64,000 nt of DNA from Geobacteraceae bacterium (lineage in GTDB: Bacteria > Desulfobacterota > Desulfuromonadia > Geobacterales > Pseudopelobacteraceae): NCBI GenBank assembly GCA_016720395.1, contig JADKKR010000002.1, forward strand, positions 186,001 to 250,000, given 5' to 3'. The notes under the pieces were generated by a model. That model was not told the origin of the DNA. It saw only the letters and a list, made by a program, of their open reading frames with translations, and did no database searches. Every line of letters begins with the position of its first letter. The first letter of the stretch is position 1. Position numbers and translations under genes: made by a program. Below, in pieces: positions 8,388 to 16,820 of the stretch.

Positions 8388-10841
8388 TCACCGGAATCCT
8401 TCTCCTCTACGCCCGCAATCCTCACTCATTTCACCCTTCACCGCCCCCGGCAGGGTAAAGTAAAAACATGCTCCGTGTCCTTTGCCCTCCGACTCAACCC
8501 AGATCCGCCCGTCGTTTTTCTCCACGATGCGCTCGATCATGGACAGACCGAGACCGGCACCCGGGATCTTCGGATTCAGCTTTTCAAAAATGTTGAACAC
8601 TTTGCTGTGGAATTGGGGATCAATGCCGATACCGTTGTCCCTGACGAAAAAGACCGTTTCGCTGTCCTCCTGCCGCAGGCCGAGTTCAATACGGGGTGTC
8701 CGGTCGTCGGGGCAGAATTTTATCGCGTTCTCGACCAGGTTCTGCAAGAGCTGGTGCAGACGCTGGCGGTCTCCGAACAGGGTCAGGTCGGCGGCGGGCG
8801 GCTGAATGACTACCGCACGCTCTTTGATACTACCGGCCAGGGTGCCGAGCACTTCGTCAACCAGTTCCTTGAGCGTCACCGTGACCGGTGGCGAGGCTAT
8901 TCTGTCGATGCGGGACATCTCCAGCAGCTCATCCAGCAGCAGCTTCATCTTGTCGGCGGCACCGTGGATATACTGCACATCCTGGGCAAGCTGTTCACTG
9001 TTCCCCTCGGCCATGTCTTTTTCCAGGTATCCCATGAACGTCTTTACCGTCACCAGCGGACTGCGCAGATCATGCGACACGGTGTAGATGAACTGCTCGA
9101 TTTCGGCATTCTTCTTCTGCAGTTCCCGGTCGATCTGCATCAGTTCTGTCAGGTCAAGACCGCAGGCATAGTTTTTGTCTCCCAGGGTAATGTACGCCCA
9201 CGAAATGTTTTTCTTTGAACCATCCTTGCAGGTCACCACGACTTCCATCGGGTCAATGGGGGTTTGTGTCTCAATAGCCCGCTCAACCCGCCGGTTCCAT
9301 TCCTCCGAGATTTCCCTGCGGTAGTTTTCATCGGGATAGGCCAGCGGCCACCACTGCTCGACGGAGGGGATATCCGCCTCGGTATAGCCGAACAATCTGA
9401 CCATGGTCGGGTTTATGTAGCAGGTGGTCTGTTCTATGCCGGTCGTCAGGTGGATGGCCAGCGGGAGTGTGTCCACCATGCCCCTGAATTTCTGCTCGCT
9501 CGCCAGCAGGGCCGCCTCGGCATCGAGCCGCTCCAGTTCGGCGGCCGCGCGCACGGCCACCAGTTTCAGCATGGCTTCGACCAGCGGACGGTTCTTCAGC
9601 GGAGTCCGCCCGATCAGCGCGATCAGACCGATCGGCTGAGCGCTATGGCTCCAGAGTGTCACCCCGATATAACTTTCGGCCCGCAGATCCTGCAATACCT
9701 GATCGAGCGGAAACAGCTGGCTGACCCGCTCGGAGAAGCAGCAGATGTTCTTGCCGACCACGTCGCCGCAGGGAGTGTCCTTCAGGGCATAGGTCACATT
9801 GTCTTCGAACACGCCGTCACACCAGACCGCAAGGGTCGTGGCATTCAGACCATCCCCTTCAAGGCGGTCAATACAGACATAAAACATACCAAATACCCTG
9901 GCAAGATAGATGGCCAGCTCTTGAAAGAAGGAGGTGCCGGTCATGGCGGTGCTCGATAACGCCAGAAACTCCTGTAATCCGCTTATCTTCTTGCGCTCAG
10001 TGATATCCTGAATGAATGCCACCATCTGCCCGCCGCTGTCGTGGGGCTGGTACTGGACCGCTAATTCAACGGCGAAAACGCTCCCGTCCTTGTGGCGGTG
10101 CCGGGTCTCGAACCTGTCCGAGCCATGATCCATGATTTTTTTGATGTGTGCGGCGGTGTCGTCAGCTGTTTCATCAACATCCAGGTCTGAAACCGTCATA
10201 CCCAGCAGTTCCTGTTCAGAATACCCGCTCATCCGGCAGTAGGAGTCATTGACTTCCAGCAGCCGCCCCGCCATATCCATCAGCCAGATCCCATCCATGG
10301 CTGTCCGGAGGATGGCCCGATGCCGCTCCTCGCTCCTGCGCATCGCCTCTTCGCTGATCTTGCGGGCTTCATTCTCCTGTTCCAGATCGTGTGTCTGCTC
10401 ACGGACCAATGCGGTGAGACGTTCATTTTCAGTCCGTTTTTCGACGTTCGCGGCCTTGATTTTCACCATGGCGCGAATCTGGACAGTCAGCTCGATCTCG
10501 TCGATGGGCTTGGCTAAAAATGCTTCGCCGCCGCAGTCCAGGGCCCGCAAGCGGCTTTCCCGGTCACCTTTGAGCGCCGTCACAAAAATAACCGGTATGT
10601 CGCACAGCTTTTCATCGGCTTTCAGTTTCCGGCAGACCTCAAAGCCGTCTATGCCGGGCATGACAATGTCGAGCAGGATCACGTCCGGATCTTCGGCGGC
10701 GGCCAGCTCAAGACCGCGTACCCCGTTCAGCGCTGTCAGTACGGTCACCCCGGGGAAAGCCTCCCGAATCAGTGCCTGTACACTGATCAGGTTGTCCTGA
10801 TTGTCGTCTATGGCCAGAACTTTTATTCTGTCAGTTTCCAT
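8388..10841 (-). CDS. REC-PAS-GAF-PAS sensor histidine kinase
   Basis: The 817-residue soluble kinase begins with a receiver domain (Asp58 in VILLDIVMPGIDGF), followed by a coiled linker, a PAS domain (about 155-275), a GAF domain (about 285-430) and a second PAS (about 445-560). HisKA carries His590 (TVSHDLRSPL), and the HATPase ends CFYFTLPG. The start chosen (10841) overlaps the end of the upstream hybrid kinase by 11 bp. The upstream kinase ends in two receivers and this one begins with one, so phosphate may pass along the pair (inference). The core is a member of the paralogous EIEQF family. Confidence 0.88.
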   Translation of the reverse strand: METDRIKVLAIDDNQDNLISVQALIREAFPGVTVLTALNGVRGLELAAAEDPDVILLDIVMPGIDGFEVCRKLKADEKLCDIPVIFVTALKGDRESRLRALDCGGEAFLAKPIDEIELTVQIRAMVKIKAANVEKRTENERLTALVREQTHDLEQENEARKISEEAMRRSEERHRAILRTAMDGIWLMDMAGRLLEVNDSYCRMSGYSEQELLGMTVSDLDVDETADDTAAHIKKIMDHGSDRFETRHRHKDGSVFAVELAVQYQPHDSGGQMVAFIQDITERKKISGLQEFLALSSTAMTGTSFFQELAIYLARVFGMFYVCIDRLEGDGLNATTLAVWCDGVFEDNVTYALKDTPCGDVVGKNICCFSERVSQLFPLDQVLQDLRAESYIGVTLWSHSAQPIGLIALIGRTPLKNRPLVEAMLKLVAVRAAAELERLDAEAALLASEQKFRGMVDTLPLAIHLTTGIEQTTCYINPTMVRLFGYTEADIPSVEQWWPLAYPDENYRREISEEWNRRVERAIETQTPIDPMEVVVTCKDGSKKNISWAYITLGDKNYACGLDLTELMQIDRELQKKNAEIEQFIYTVSHDLRSPLVTVKTFMGYLEKDMAEGNSEQLAQDVQYIHGAADKMKLLLDELLEMSRIDRIASPPVTVTLKELVDEVLGTLAGSIKERAVVIQPPAADLTLFGDRQRLHQLLQNLVENAIKFCPDDRTPRIELGLRQEDSETVFFVRDNGIGIDPQFHSKVFNIFEKLNPKIPGAGLGLSMIERIVEKNDGRIWVESEGKGHGACFYFTLPGAVKGEMSEDCGRRGEGFR

Positions 10842-13800
10842 AAAGCGCCTCGTGTATGGTCTTGAAAAACTGCTTTTCGTCAATCGGTTTGGCGATATAA
10901 GCGTCAAACCCGTGGGCCAGAACGGTCTCACGGTCCGAGACCATGGCGCTGGCGGTCAGGGCGATCACCGGGATATGCTGCAGGTGCGGGTCGCTGCGGA
11001 TGATTTTGAATGCTTCGATACCATCCATGCCGGGGAGGGCGATATCCATCAGAATCAGATGCGGCCTCCTTTCTTTGGCCAGTGCAACTCCCGCCGGTCC
11101 GTCTGTCGCGCCGATGACCGTAAAGTCATCGGCAAGCAGCGCCTTGACCGTAATCATATTGTCGGGGTTGTCTTCAACCACCAGCAGCAGCGGTTTGCCG
11201 GCGATGGGGCGCCGCTCCCGCTGCGGCCTTGCCGGCGGATCCGTTTCAGGAAACACCATAGACGCCACCGCCTGCTGCAGCTCACCACGGTTCACATCGC
11301 CTTTCTGGATCAGCTGGTGGATGTTGTTGCGCGTCAGGAAGCTGAGCTCATCCTTTGAAATCTGCCGGGCGGTCAGGATCAACACCGGGATATGTGCGGT
11401 CCGCTCCGCCTCGCGAACCACCCGCAGCACTTCAAATCCGTCAATGCCCGGCATCATCAGGTCGAGTATCATGGCATCGGGAACCGTGTCCGCGATGATG
11501 CCGAGCGCTTCGCCGCCGTCCCGGGCGATCAGGATCCGGTAGCCGTCTTCTTCCAGCATGTCCTTGAGCTGAATGACGGCCGGTTCGCTGTCTTCCACCA
11601 GCAGCACCGTTTTTACCGATGTTGCTGCATCCGTTCGCTGCGGCAGCGGCGGGATGCTGCGTGTGTACCTGTCCGGTGAGTCTGCCCCGCTGACCCTGTT
11701 TTCAACGGCATAGCGCAGGGGGAGCGAGAGGGTAAAAACTGCACCGGCACCGGGGGCGCTTGTTACGGAAATTGTCCCGCCGAGCAGGAGGGCATATTTC
11801 CTGGCAATCGCCAGCCCCAGTCCGGTGCCGCCGAATCTGCGCGAGGTGCTGCCGTCGCCCTGCCGGAATTCATCAAAAATGTGCGGCAGATGCACCGCGT
11901 CAATCCCTATGCCGGTATCGGTCACGGTAATTTCAACCGTACTATCATCCTGCCGGGCGGTGACCGTCACCCTGCCGGTCTCGGTGAACTTCACCGCATT
12001 GCTGATCAGGTTCTGCAGGATATGCCGGCATTTGCCGGCATCACTGGTCACGGTGAGGGCGGTTTCACTATCGCTCTGCAGCAGTTCAACATTCTTCTGG
12101 TCCGCCTGCGGCCGGATCATGCCGGCAACGTCGTCTATCAGGCCGTTGATATTGAAATCGGTGATTTCAACCTCTTCACGTCCGGCTTCGATGCGGGCTA
12201 TGTCGAGAATGTCGTTGATCAGCAGCAGGAGCAGCTTGCCGTTGCGCTCGATGACATCCAGATAACTGTACTCCTCTGCCGGGATCGTGCCGGCAAGGCG
12301 CCGCCCCAGAACCCCGGAGAGGGCGATAACGGAATTAAGCGGGGTACGCAGTTCGTGGCTCATATTCGAAAGGAAATTGGTCTTGAGACGGCTGGCTTCG
12401 TCCAACTGCTTCTTCTGCACTTCCAGTTCACTGTTCTGAGCGGTCAGTTCTCTCGATTGTGAGGTCAGTTCAACCTTCTGGGCTTCGAGTTCGCGGTTCT
12501 GCCCTTCCATCTGCTCCGAAAACTCCTTGATGGTGCGATAGGCCAGAATCCCCTCAATACGGGAGTTCAGGGTGGCATGGATGGTGTCGATCAAGCGCAG
12601 TGCCGATCTGCTGTACACGCCGACCGTTGCCAGGGAGATGAACGCAACCACGTCATTATTCTCGATGGGGATGGTGATGATCTCACGGGGGATGAACGTG
12701 CCGCCGGCCGTGTGGAACAGAAAGCGGGTATCCTCCGGGATGTGCGCGAGGTGCTGGGTGGTGCGGGAGGCAAGCGCCGCACCGAATTCTCCCTCGAAGC
12801 TGTCGGCGGCAAAGGATGGTCTGGCGCTGTCACCCAGACCGATGGAGGCGAAATGGTCATAGGTTTTTTTATCATGGCTGAGCAGATACACGGCAGCGGT
12901 CTGCGAGCCGGTCCGGCCTGCAAGTGCGGCCAGCGTTGACTGGAAGAACAGCGTCGCGTCATCTTCACTCAGCATGACCTGCGCGAGGCCGGCGGCTTGT
13001 TCACTCAAGACGGTGTTCGCCTGAACCGTGTCTGCCAGGCTGTTGAAGGAGGCGGATAACGAGCCGAACTCATTTTTGGATTCATAGCTGCTGCGGGCCT
13101 CCAGATCGCCTTCCTGAAAGCGGCGGGCGGCAGTGGTCAAATCCTTTAACGGCGTGCGGATATTTCGCAGCAGGATATAGTTTATAGTCAGTGATGCTAT
13201 GAGGATGATAACGACCAGCAGGATCAGCTGCCTTTTCAGGGAGCGTTCCAATCCATTGGAAGTGGCATATAAATCGGCCGCTTTTTTATCGGCAAATGAA
13301 TCAATTTTCTGGATTTTTTCTAACAACTTGTCTCTATAACCACCGACAGTGCCGGTGGGGAGAACACTCTCCTTCACTTGTTCAACTTCTCCGGAAAGTG
13401 CCCGTTTGATGTTCACTTCGCGCTCTGTTTTCCAGTTGATGTAGGCGGTGTATGCTTCATCTACATCTGTGCGAGGCCCTAAATAGTGGTTGCGCAAGAC
13501 ATCAAACTGTAAAACGGCATCGGCGGAAGAGACTTCCATGTTTTGAATGGCGGCCTGTTTTTCCCGAGCATTCTGTGCCAGCAGCAGATCTCTCATGCCC
13601 AGGCGCATTTTCAGGATATCTCCTCTGAGTTCGCCGATCGCGTTGCTGACTTTTAGCGGGTGATTGTGCATGGTTTCGGTTTGCTGGTGAATCAGTCCAT
13701 TCTGGATGTAGGAGACTGTACCCAATATGATGACGAACAGCAGCAGCAGGCCGAATCCGAGTCTGAGCTGGGAGGAAATTTTGAGGTTTTTCAGGTTCAT
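10831..13800 (-). CDS. Hybrid kinase: 4-helix-bundle sensor-HAMP-GAF-HisKA-HATPase-REC-REC
   Basis: The 989-residue protein has membrane segments near residues 13-33 and 180-200 flanking an all-helical periplasmic domain that resembles chemoreceptor four-helix bundles. A HAMP domain (about 200-255) and a GAF-like domain (about 270-420) follow, then a coiled coil with repeated QNxELExQK-type heptads and HisKA with His482 in MSHELRTPL. A HATPase precedes two receiver domains (VLLVEDSE with MILDLMMPG; LLVVEDN with ILMDIALPG). The start at 13800 has AAGGAG seven bases upstream and overlaps the CheR stop as ATGA. It is the only classical hybrid kinase in the cluster (MSHELRTPL core). Translational coupling to CheR and the receptor-like sensor suggest methylation-linked signalling, but no MCP signalling domain is present. 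Confidence 0.88.
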   Translation of the reverse strand: MNLKNLKISSQLRLGFGLLLLFVIILGTVSYIQNGLIHQQTETMHNHPLKVSNAIGELRGDILKMRLGMRDLLLAQNAREKQAAIQNMEVSSADAVLQFDVLRNHYLGPRTDVDEAYTAYINWKTEREVNIKRALSGEVEQVKESVLPTGTVGGYRDKLLEKIQKIDSFADKKAADLYATSNGLERSLKRQLILLVVIILIASLTINYILLRNIRTPLKDLTTAARRFQEGDLEARSSYESKNEFGSLSASFNSLADTVQANTVLSEQAAGLAQVMLSEDDATLFFQSTLAALAGRTGSQTAAVYLLSHDKKTYDHFASIGLGDSARPSFAADSFEGEFGAALASRTTQHLAHIPEDTRFLFHTAGGTFIPREIITIPIENNDVVAFISLATVGVYSRSALRLIDTIHATLNSRIEGILAYRTIKEFSEQMEGQNRELEAQKVELTSQSRELTAQNSELEVQKKQLDEASRLKTNFLSNMSHELRTPLNSVIALSGVLGRRLAGTIPAEEYSYLDVIERNGKLLLLLINDILDIARIEAGREEVEITDFNINGLIDDVAGMIRPQADQKNVELLQSDSETALTVTSDAGKCRHILQNLISNAVKFTETGRVTVTARQDDSTVEITVTDTGIGIDAVHLPHIFDEFRQGDGSTSRRFGGTGLGLAIARKYALLLGGTISVTSAPGAGAVFTLSLPLRYAVENRVSGADSPDRYTRSIPPLPQRTDAATSVKTVLLVEDSEPAVIQLKDMLEEDGYRILIARDGGEALGIIADTVPDAMILDLMMPGIDGFEVLRVVREAERTAHIPVLILTARQISKDELSFLTRNNIHQLIQKGDVNRGELQQAVASMVFPETDPPARPQRERRPIAGKPLLLVVEDNPDNMITVKALLADDFTVIGATDGPAGVALAKERRPHLILMDIALPGMDGIEAFKIIRSDPHLQHIPVIALTASAMVSDRETVLAHGFDAYIAKPIDEKQFFKTIHEALYGN

Positions 13801-14624
13801 GGGGTGCTCCTTGTAAATATGGCCGACTGTGGATACAACTCCTGATAGCGGTGTCTCATGACGATGTCCCGCTCGGTTTCGCCGGTCACCAGATAACCGC
13901 CGGCTGTCAGGCAATGGCCGATTTTTGCGAGAATGGTGTCCCGGAACGGCTCTTGATAATAAAAAAGCAGGTTGGCACAGACCACCAGGTCGAAGTCGCC
14001 GAAGATGCTGGCGGGTGGGCAGCCGATACCGTCACTGAACAGATCGAAGGTGGAGAATTCGATGTGCTTCTGCAGTTCCGATCTGACCGTACAGGTGTCG
14101 CCCCTCCGGGTAAACCACTCTCCGGCTCGTTTCAGAGTCAGGTTGTTCAGAGCCGTGGCGGCATACTCTCCTGAGCGGGCCTTGTCAATCTGCACGTCAC
14201 TCTGATCGGTGGCAAAAATTCGATAGGCAATGTTCTCTTTACCGGCGACCAGTTCTTCCAGCAGAATCGCCAGGCTGTAGGCCTCTTCGCCTCCGGCGCA
14301 GGCGGCCGACCAGACCCGGATCTCGTGCCGCCGGGAGCTTTTCCGCTGCAGTGCAACTGCCGGCAGAACCATCCGTTCGAGCACCGCACAGGTCAGCGGG
14401 TTGCGGAAAAACAGGCTGTAGCTGATCTGGAGGGCATCAACAAAAGTCGTGCATTCCTTCCGGTCCCGCTCAAGAAGCGCGCAATACTCCTCGGCCGAGT
14501 CGCAGCCATTTTCATTCATCCGTTTCTGAAGAGATGATTCGAGAAACGAAATCTCGTATTTTGAAATGTCAATGCCCTGTGATTGCAGAATGGTTTCGGT
14601 ACACTGCCTGATGATAGTTCTCAC
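13797..14624 (-). CDS. cheR: CheR-type protein-glutamate methyltransferase
   Basis: The 275-residue protein matches CheR: a helical N-terminal domain with SYSLFFRNP (compare the TxFFR motif) and an S-adenosylmethionine-binding domain with WSAACAGGEEAYSLAI (motif I), IFATDQSD, and DLVVCANLLFYYQ near the C-terminus. It would transfer methyl groups from SAM to glutamates of chemoreceptors. I place the start at the GTG at 14624 behind AAGGGGTG; the ATG at 14675 would translate the antisense-frame shadow of a histidine-kinase remnant at 14636-14690. The gene overlaps the hybrid kinase by ATGA. No CheB, CheW or MCP is seen in the window, so its substrate may be the adjacent 4HB-sensor kinase or a chemoreceptor elsewhere. 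Confidence 0.85.
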   Translation of the reverse strand: MRTIIRQCTETILQSQGIDISKYEISFLESSLQKRMNENGCDSAEEYCALLERDRKECTTFVDALQISYSLFFRNPLTCAVLERMVLPAVALQRKSSRRHEIRVWSAACAGGEEAYSLAILLEELVAGKENIAYRIFATDQSDVQIDKARSGEYAATALNNLTLKRAGEWFTRRGDTCTVRSELQKHIEFSTFDLFSDGIGCPPASIFGDFDLVVCANLLFYYQEPFRDTILAKIGHCLTAGGYLVTGETERDIVMRHRYQELYPQSAIFTRSTP

Positions 14625-14635
14625 GTAAGCACCCC

Positions 14636-14690
14636 TTAAACTTTCATCGTCCCCGGCAGGGTAAAGTAAAAACATACTCCCTGCCCCTTA
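14636..14690 (-). pseudogene. Remnant of a histidine-kinase C-terminus
   Basis: Reading the minus strand from 14690 gives GKGQGVCFYFTLPGTMKV and a stop at 14636-14638. This is the extreme C-terminus of the paralogous kinase family (compare GKGHGACFYFTLPGAVKG at the end of the 8388-10841 kinase). No kinase body precedes it; instead the fragment follows directly on the truncated ferritin-like frame at 14688-14951. It is the downstream side of a deletion or recombination junction near 14690-14700. Confidence 0.8.
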
Positions 14691-14951
14691 TTCGTCAGTG
14701 TTTTTTTGCACGTTCTGCACGTCGGTATTCAGTGATTTCATGCCGCTTCCGTACAGTCGACATGCCAGGCTTAACTGTTCGGCGTGGTTGTCTTCTTCCT
14801 GTGCCGTTTTGGTCCACAAATCAGCTGCTGCGGGGTTGTCAGCATAGAGCTGCGCAAAATACCGGTACATCCCGGCACAGGTCTCCTCGATTGCCAGGCA
14901 GATGTTGAGAATATATACCTCATAATACCTCCAGGTGTCATGTCGTTTCAC
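14688..14951 (-). pseudogene. Truncated ferritin-like protein gene, paralogue of 32890-33402
   Basis: Residues from about 17 on (LAIEETCAGMYRYFAQ, AQEEDNHAEQ) are nearly identical to the intact ferritin-like protein encoded at 32890-33402, but the frame stops after 87 codons. The last few codons are shifted by one extra A in an A7 run near 14707-14713 (six bases at the same place in the intact copy), and homology ends at about 14692 where kinase-tail sequence begins. The N-terminal metal ligands (E-E and ExxH) remain but the second helical pair is lost. The first 15 residues also do not match the paralogue. I regard it as a chimeric relic of a duplication followed by deletion. Confidence 0.8.
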
Positions 14952-14960
14952 GGGTCCTGA

Positions 14961-15801
14961 TCAGAAGAAATCGTATTTCTGATCGTTGTACCGGAAGGCA
15001 CGCTTGACCCTCGAGATCAGCGTTATGCTGTTGATCGGTTTGGGTATGTAATCAAAAAAACCGGTGTCAAATACCTTCATCTCTTCTTCGGGGGTCAGTT
15101 TCCCACTCATGAGAATAACCGGAACAGACTGGATTTCCGGAATTGTCCTGATGGATGCAAGCAGGGAAAACCCGTCGAATTTCGGCATGACCTTGTCGGT
15201 GAGGATCACATGAGGCTTTTCGCTGATTACCGCTTTAAAGCCTTCCAGTCCGTCATCGGCAACCAGAACGTTATAATCGGCTGCAGCCAGAACGTCCCTC
15301 ACATGAGTCTGGGTGACCCGTTCATCATCAACAACCAGAACGGTATTCCTGGCCGGTTCCTGTACCGTCTTCCCGAGATAGAATTTGCAGATCGCCGCAT
15401 AGATATCATTCTTCGTTGCTACGCGCACGGAAATGCGCAAACCGGAATTTACCGCCAGGGTCTCAACAATTTTCATTCTGGTTGGATCCGCAATCGCAAG
15501 CAGCAGGTTGCCGCCGGCCACCTTGAGCGGAAAAATGAGGTTCTGCAGGGCCACTTCGCACGTGACGGTCTGAAGCACTTCCGGCGGATAGCTGAATGTG
15601 GTCAGTTTTGATACCATTTTCAGGTCGTATTGTTGTGCCAGTGCTGAGGCCAGTTCATCATCTGTGACCAGCTGCAGCTTTCCAGCGTCCAACCGAAGCG
15701 TTTATTGTATTTCTGCGAGAGAGCAAGTGCACGGGCAACGGTCTTGGGGAAAGAGTCCCGTTCTGAATCAGGATATGTCCGATGTGTTTCCAGTGTTCCA
15801 T
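14961..15801 (-). CDS. MshEN/GspE-N domain-REC protein, interrupted by two apparent 1-base deletions
   Basis: The continuous frame runs 14961-15692 and encodes a GspE/MshE N-terminal-type domain followed by a receiver (VLVVDDER, Asp in VILTDKVMPKFDGF, Lys in YIPKPINS). The true start appears to be ATG at 15801 behind GGGGGAG, giving MEHWKHIGHILIQNG as the first helix of the MshEN domain. To reach the downstream frame two single bases must be added, at the G4 run near 15746-15749 and near 15675-15680. With those repairs the N-terminus reads as a complete MshEN repeat. MshEN domains in related ATPases bind c-di-GMP; whether this one can is unknown. It resembles the front half of the REC-PilB ATPase at 36063-38477 with the order reversed. 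Sequencing error is as likely as decay. Confidence 0.7.
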
Positions 15802-15839
15802 AATTTACTCCCCCGGCAGGTGTCGCCGGGAATGTGTTT

Positions 15840-16293
15840 TCAGGCAGGCATCTGCTCCCGGGTAGAATCGTGAGAGATCGCCCGCGGCAGGGTAAAGCTG
15901 AAACAGCTCCCCTGGCCCTGACCCACTGATTCCACCCAGATCCTGCCGTCGTACTTTTCAACGATGCGCTGGATCATCGAGAGGCCAAGACCCACCCCGG
16001 CACTTTTTTGGTTAAGCTTCTCAAAAACTCCAAATATTTAAGCGTGATCGGAGGGGTCTATTCCGATACCGTTGTCCTTGACGTAGAAGGTCACCCCCCC
16101 GGTGGCGTGGCGAAACCCAAGTTCGATCGACGGGATACGGTCTGATGATCCTGCGTTCAGAGTCCAGCAGGCATATGATGAACGGCACGCTGTCATACAT
16201 GTGCAGGATTTCATCGGCAGCATATAACAGGGCGGCCGGCGGCATTCCGTTCTCATCACCTGACCGGTTTGACTGCGTATCTTTTTCAGTCAT
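15840..16293 (-). pseudogene. Decayed sensor histidine kinase (internal deletion, in-frame stop)
   Basis: The first 50 codons (ATG at 16293) start like a soluble PAS sensor (FIICLLDSERRIIR). The sequence then jumps, with a frame change near 16140, directly into a HATPase domain (GVTFYVKDNGIGIDPSDHA), skipping HisKA and the N-box. A TAA replaces the expected codon before IFGVFEKLN at about 16037-16043, after which the frame continues to a normal kinase end (GSCFSFTLPRA) and stops at 15840. An internal deletion, a frame change and a stop together mark a true pseudogene of the paralogous kinase family, not only a sequencing error. Confidence 0.85.
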
Positions 16294-16379
16294 TTCCTGC
16301 TCCCTCCCAAGCCTCAGATTTACTGCAGGCCTTCACCTGTCTACGTACCCGAAGCGCTGACACGCCGGCACGCTATTGC

Positions 16380-16820
16380 TCACCAGGGCTGTTTGTTCCA
16401 GGCCAGCCAGTAAAAACCCAGATCTCTCATCAGGTTGGTGAATTCAAGAAAATCTATCGGCTTCGTCAGGAAGCTGTTGGCGCCGAACTCATAGGCTTTC
16501 GTCAAATCCTGCTCGGCATCCGATGTGGTCAGGACGACCACCGGTATTGGCTTGAGCCCGGCATTCGCCTTTATCTCCCTGAGCACCTCCAGCCCGTCAA
16601 TCTTCGGCAGACGCAGATCGAGCAGTATCAGGTTCGGCAGCGGATACGTCACTCGGTCGGCATACGGACCATTCCCACTGAGATAATCAAGGGCTGCCTG
16701 ACCATCTTCGACATGGAGGATCCTGTTTGCCACCTTGAAATCACCCAGGCTGCGCATGACCAGCACGGCATGGTCGGGGTTGTCCTCTACCAGAAGTATA
16801 GTCAATGGCTGGCCGTTCAT
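16380..16820 (-). CDS. Single-domain Rcp-like response regulator
   Basis: The 146-residue receiver has VEDN near residue 12, phosphoacceptor Asp68 in ILLDLRLPKIDGL, switch Thr in VVVLTTSD and Lys in FLTKPIDF, with the long loop typical of Rcp regulators. There is no output domain. The start at 16820 has AGGAG five bases upstream and overlaps the stop of the ethylene-receptor-like kinase as ATGA. Such coupling makes that kinase its very likely phosphodonor. Confidence 0.9.
   Translation of the reverse strand: MNGQPLTILLVEDNPDHAVLVMRSLGDFKVANRILHVEDGQAALDYLSGNGPYADRVTYPLPNLILLDLRLPKIDGLEVLREIKANAGLKPIPVVVLTTSDAEQDLTKAYEFGANSFLTKPIDFLEFTNLMRDLGFYWLAWNKQPW

Noticed and set aside
14624..14675. 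N-terminal extension of CheR from the ATG at 14675
   Set aside because: The extra residues derive from DNA coding in another frame for a kinase tail, and a better ribosome site lies before the GTG at 14624.
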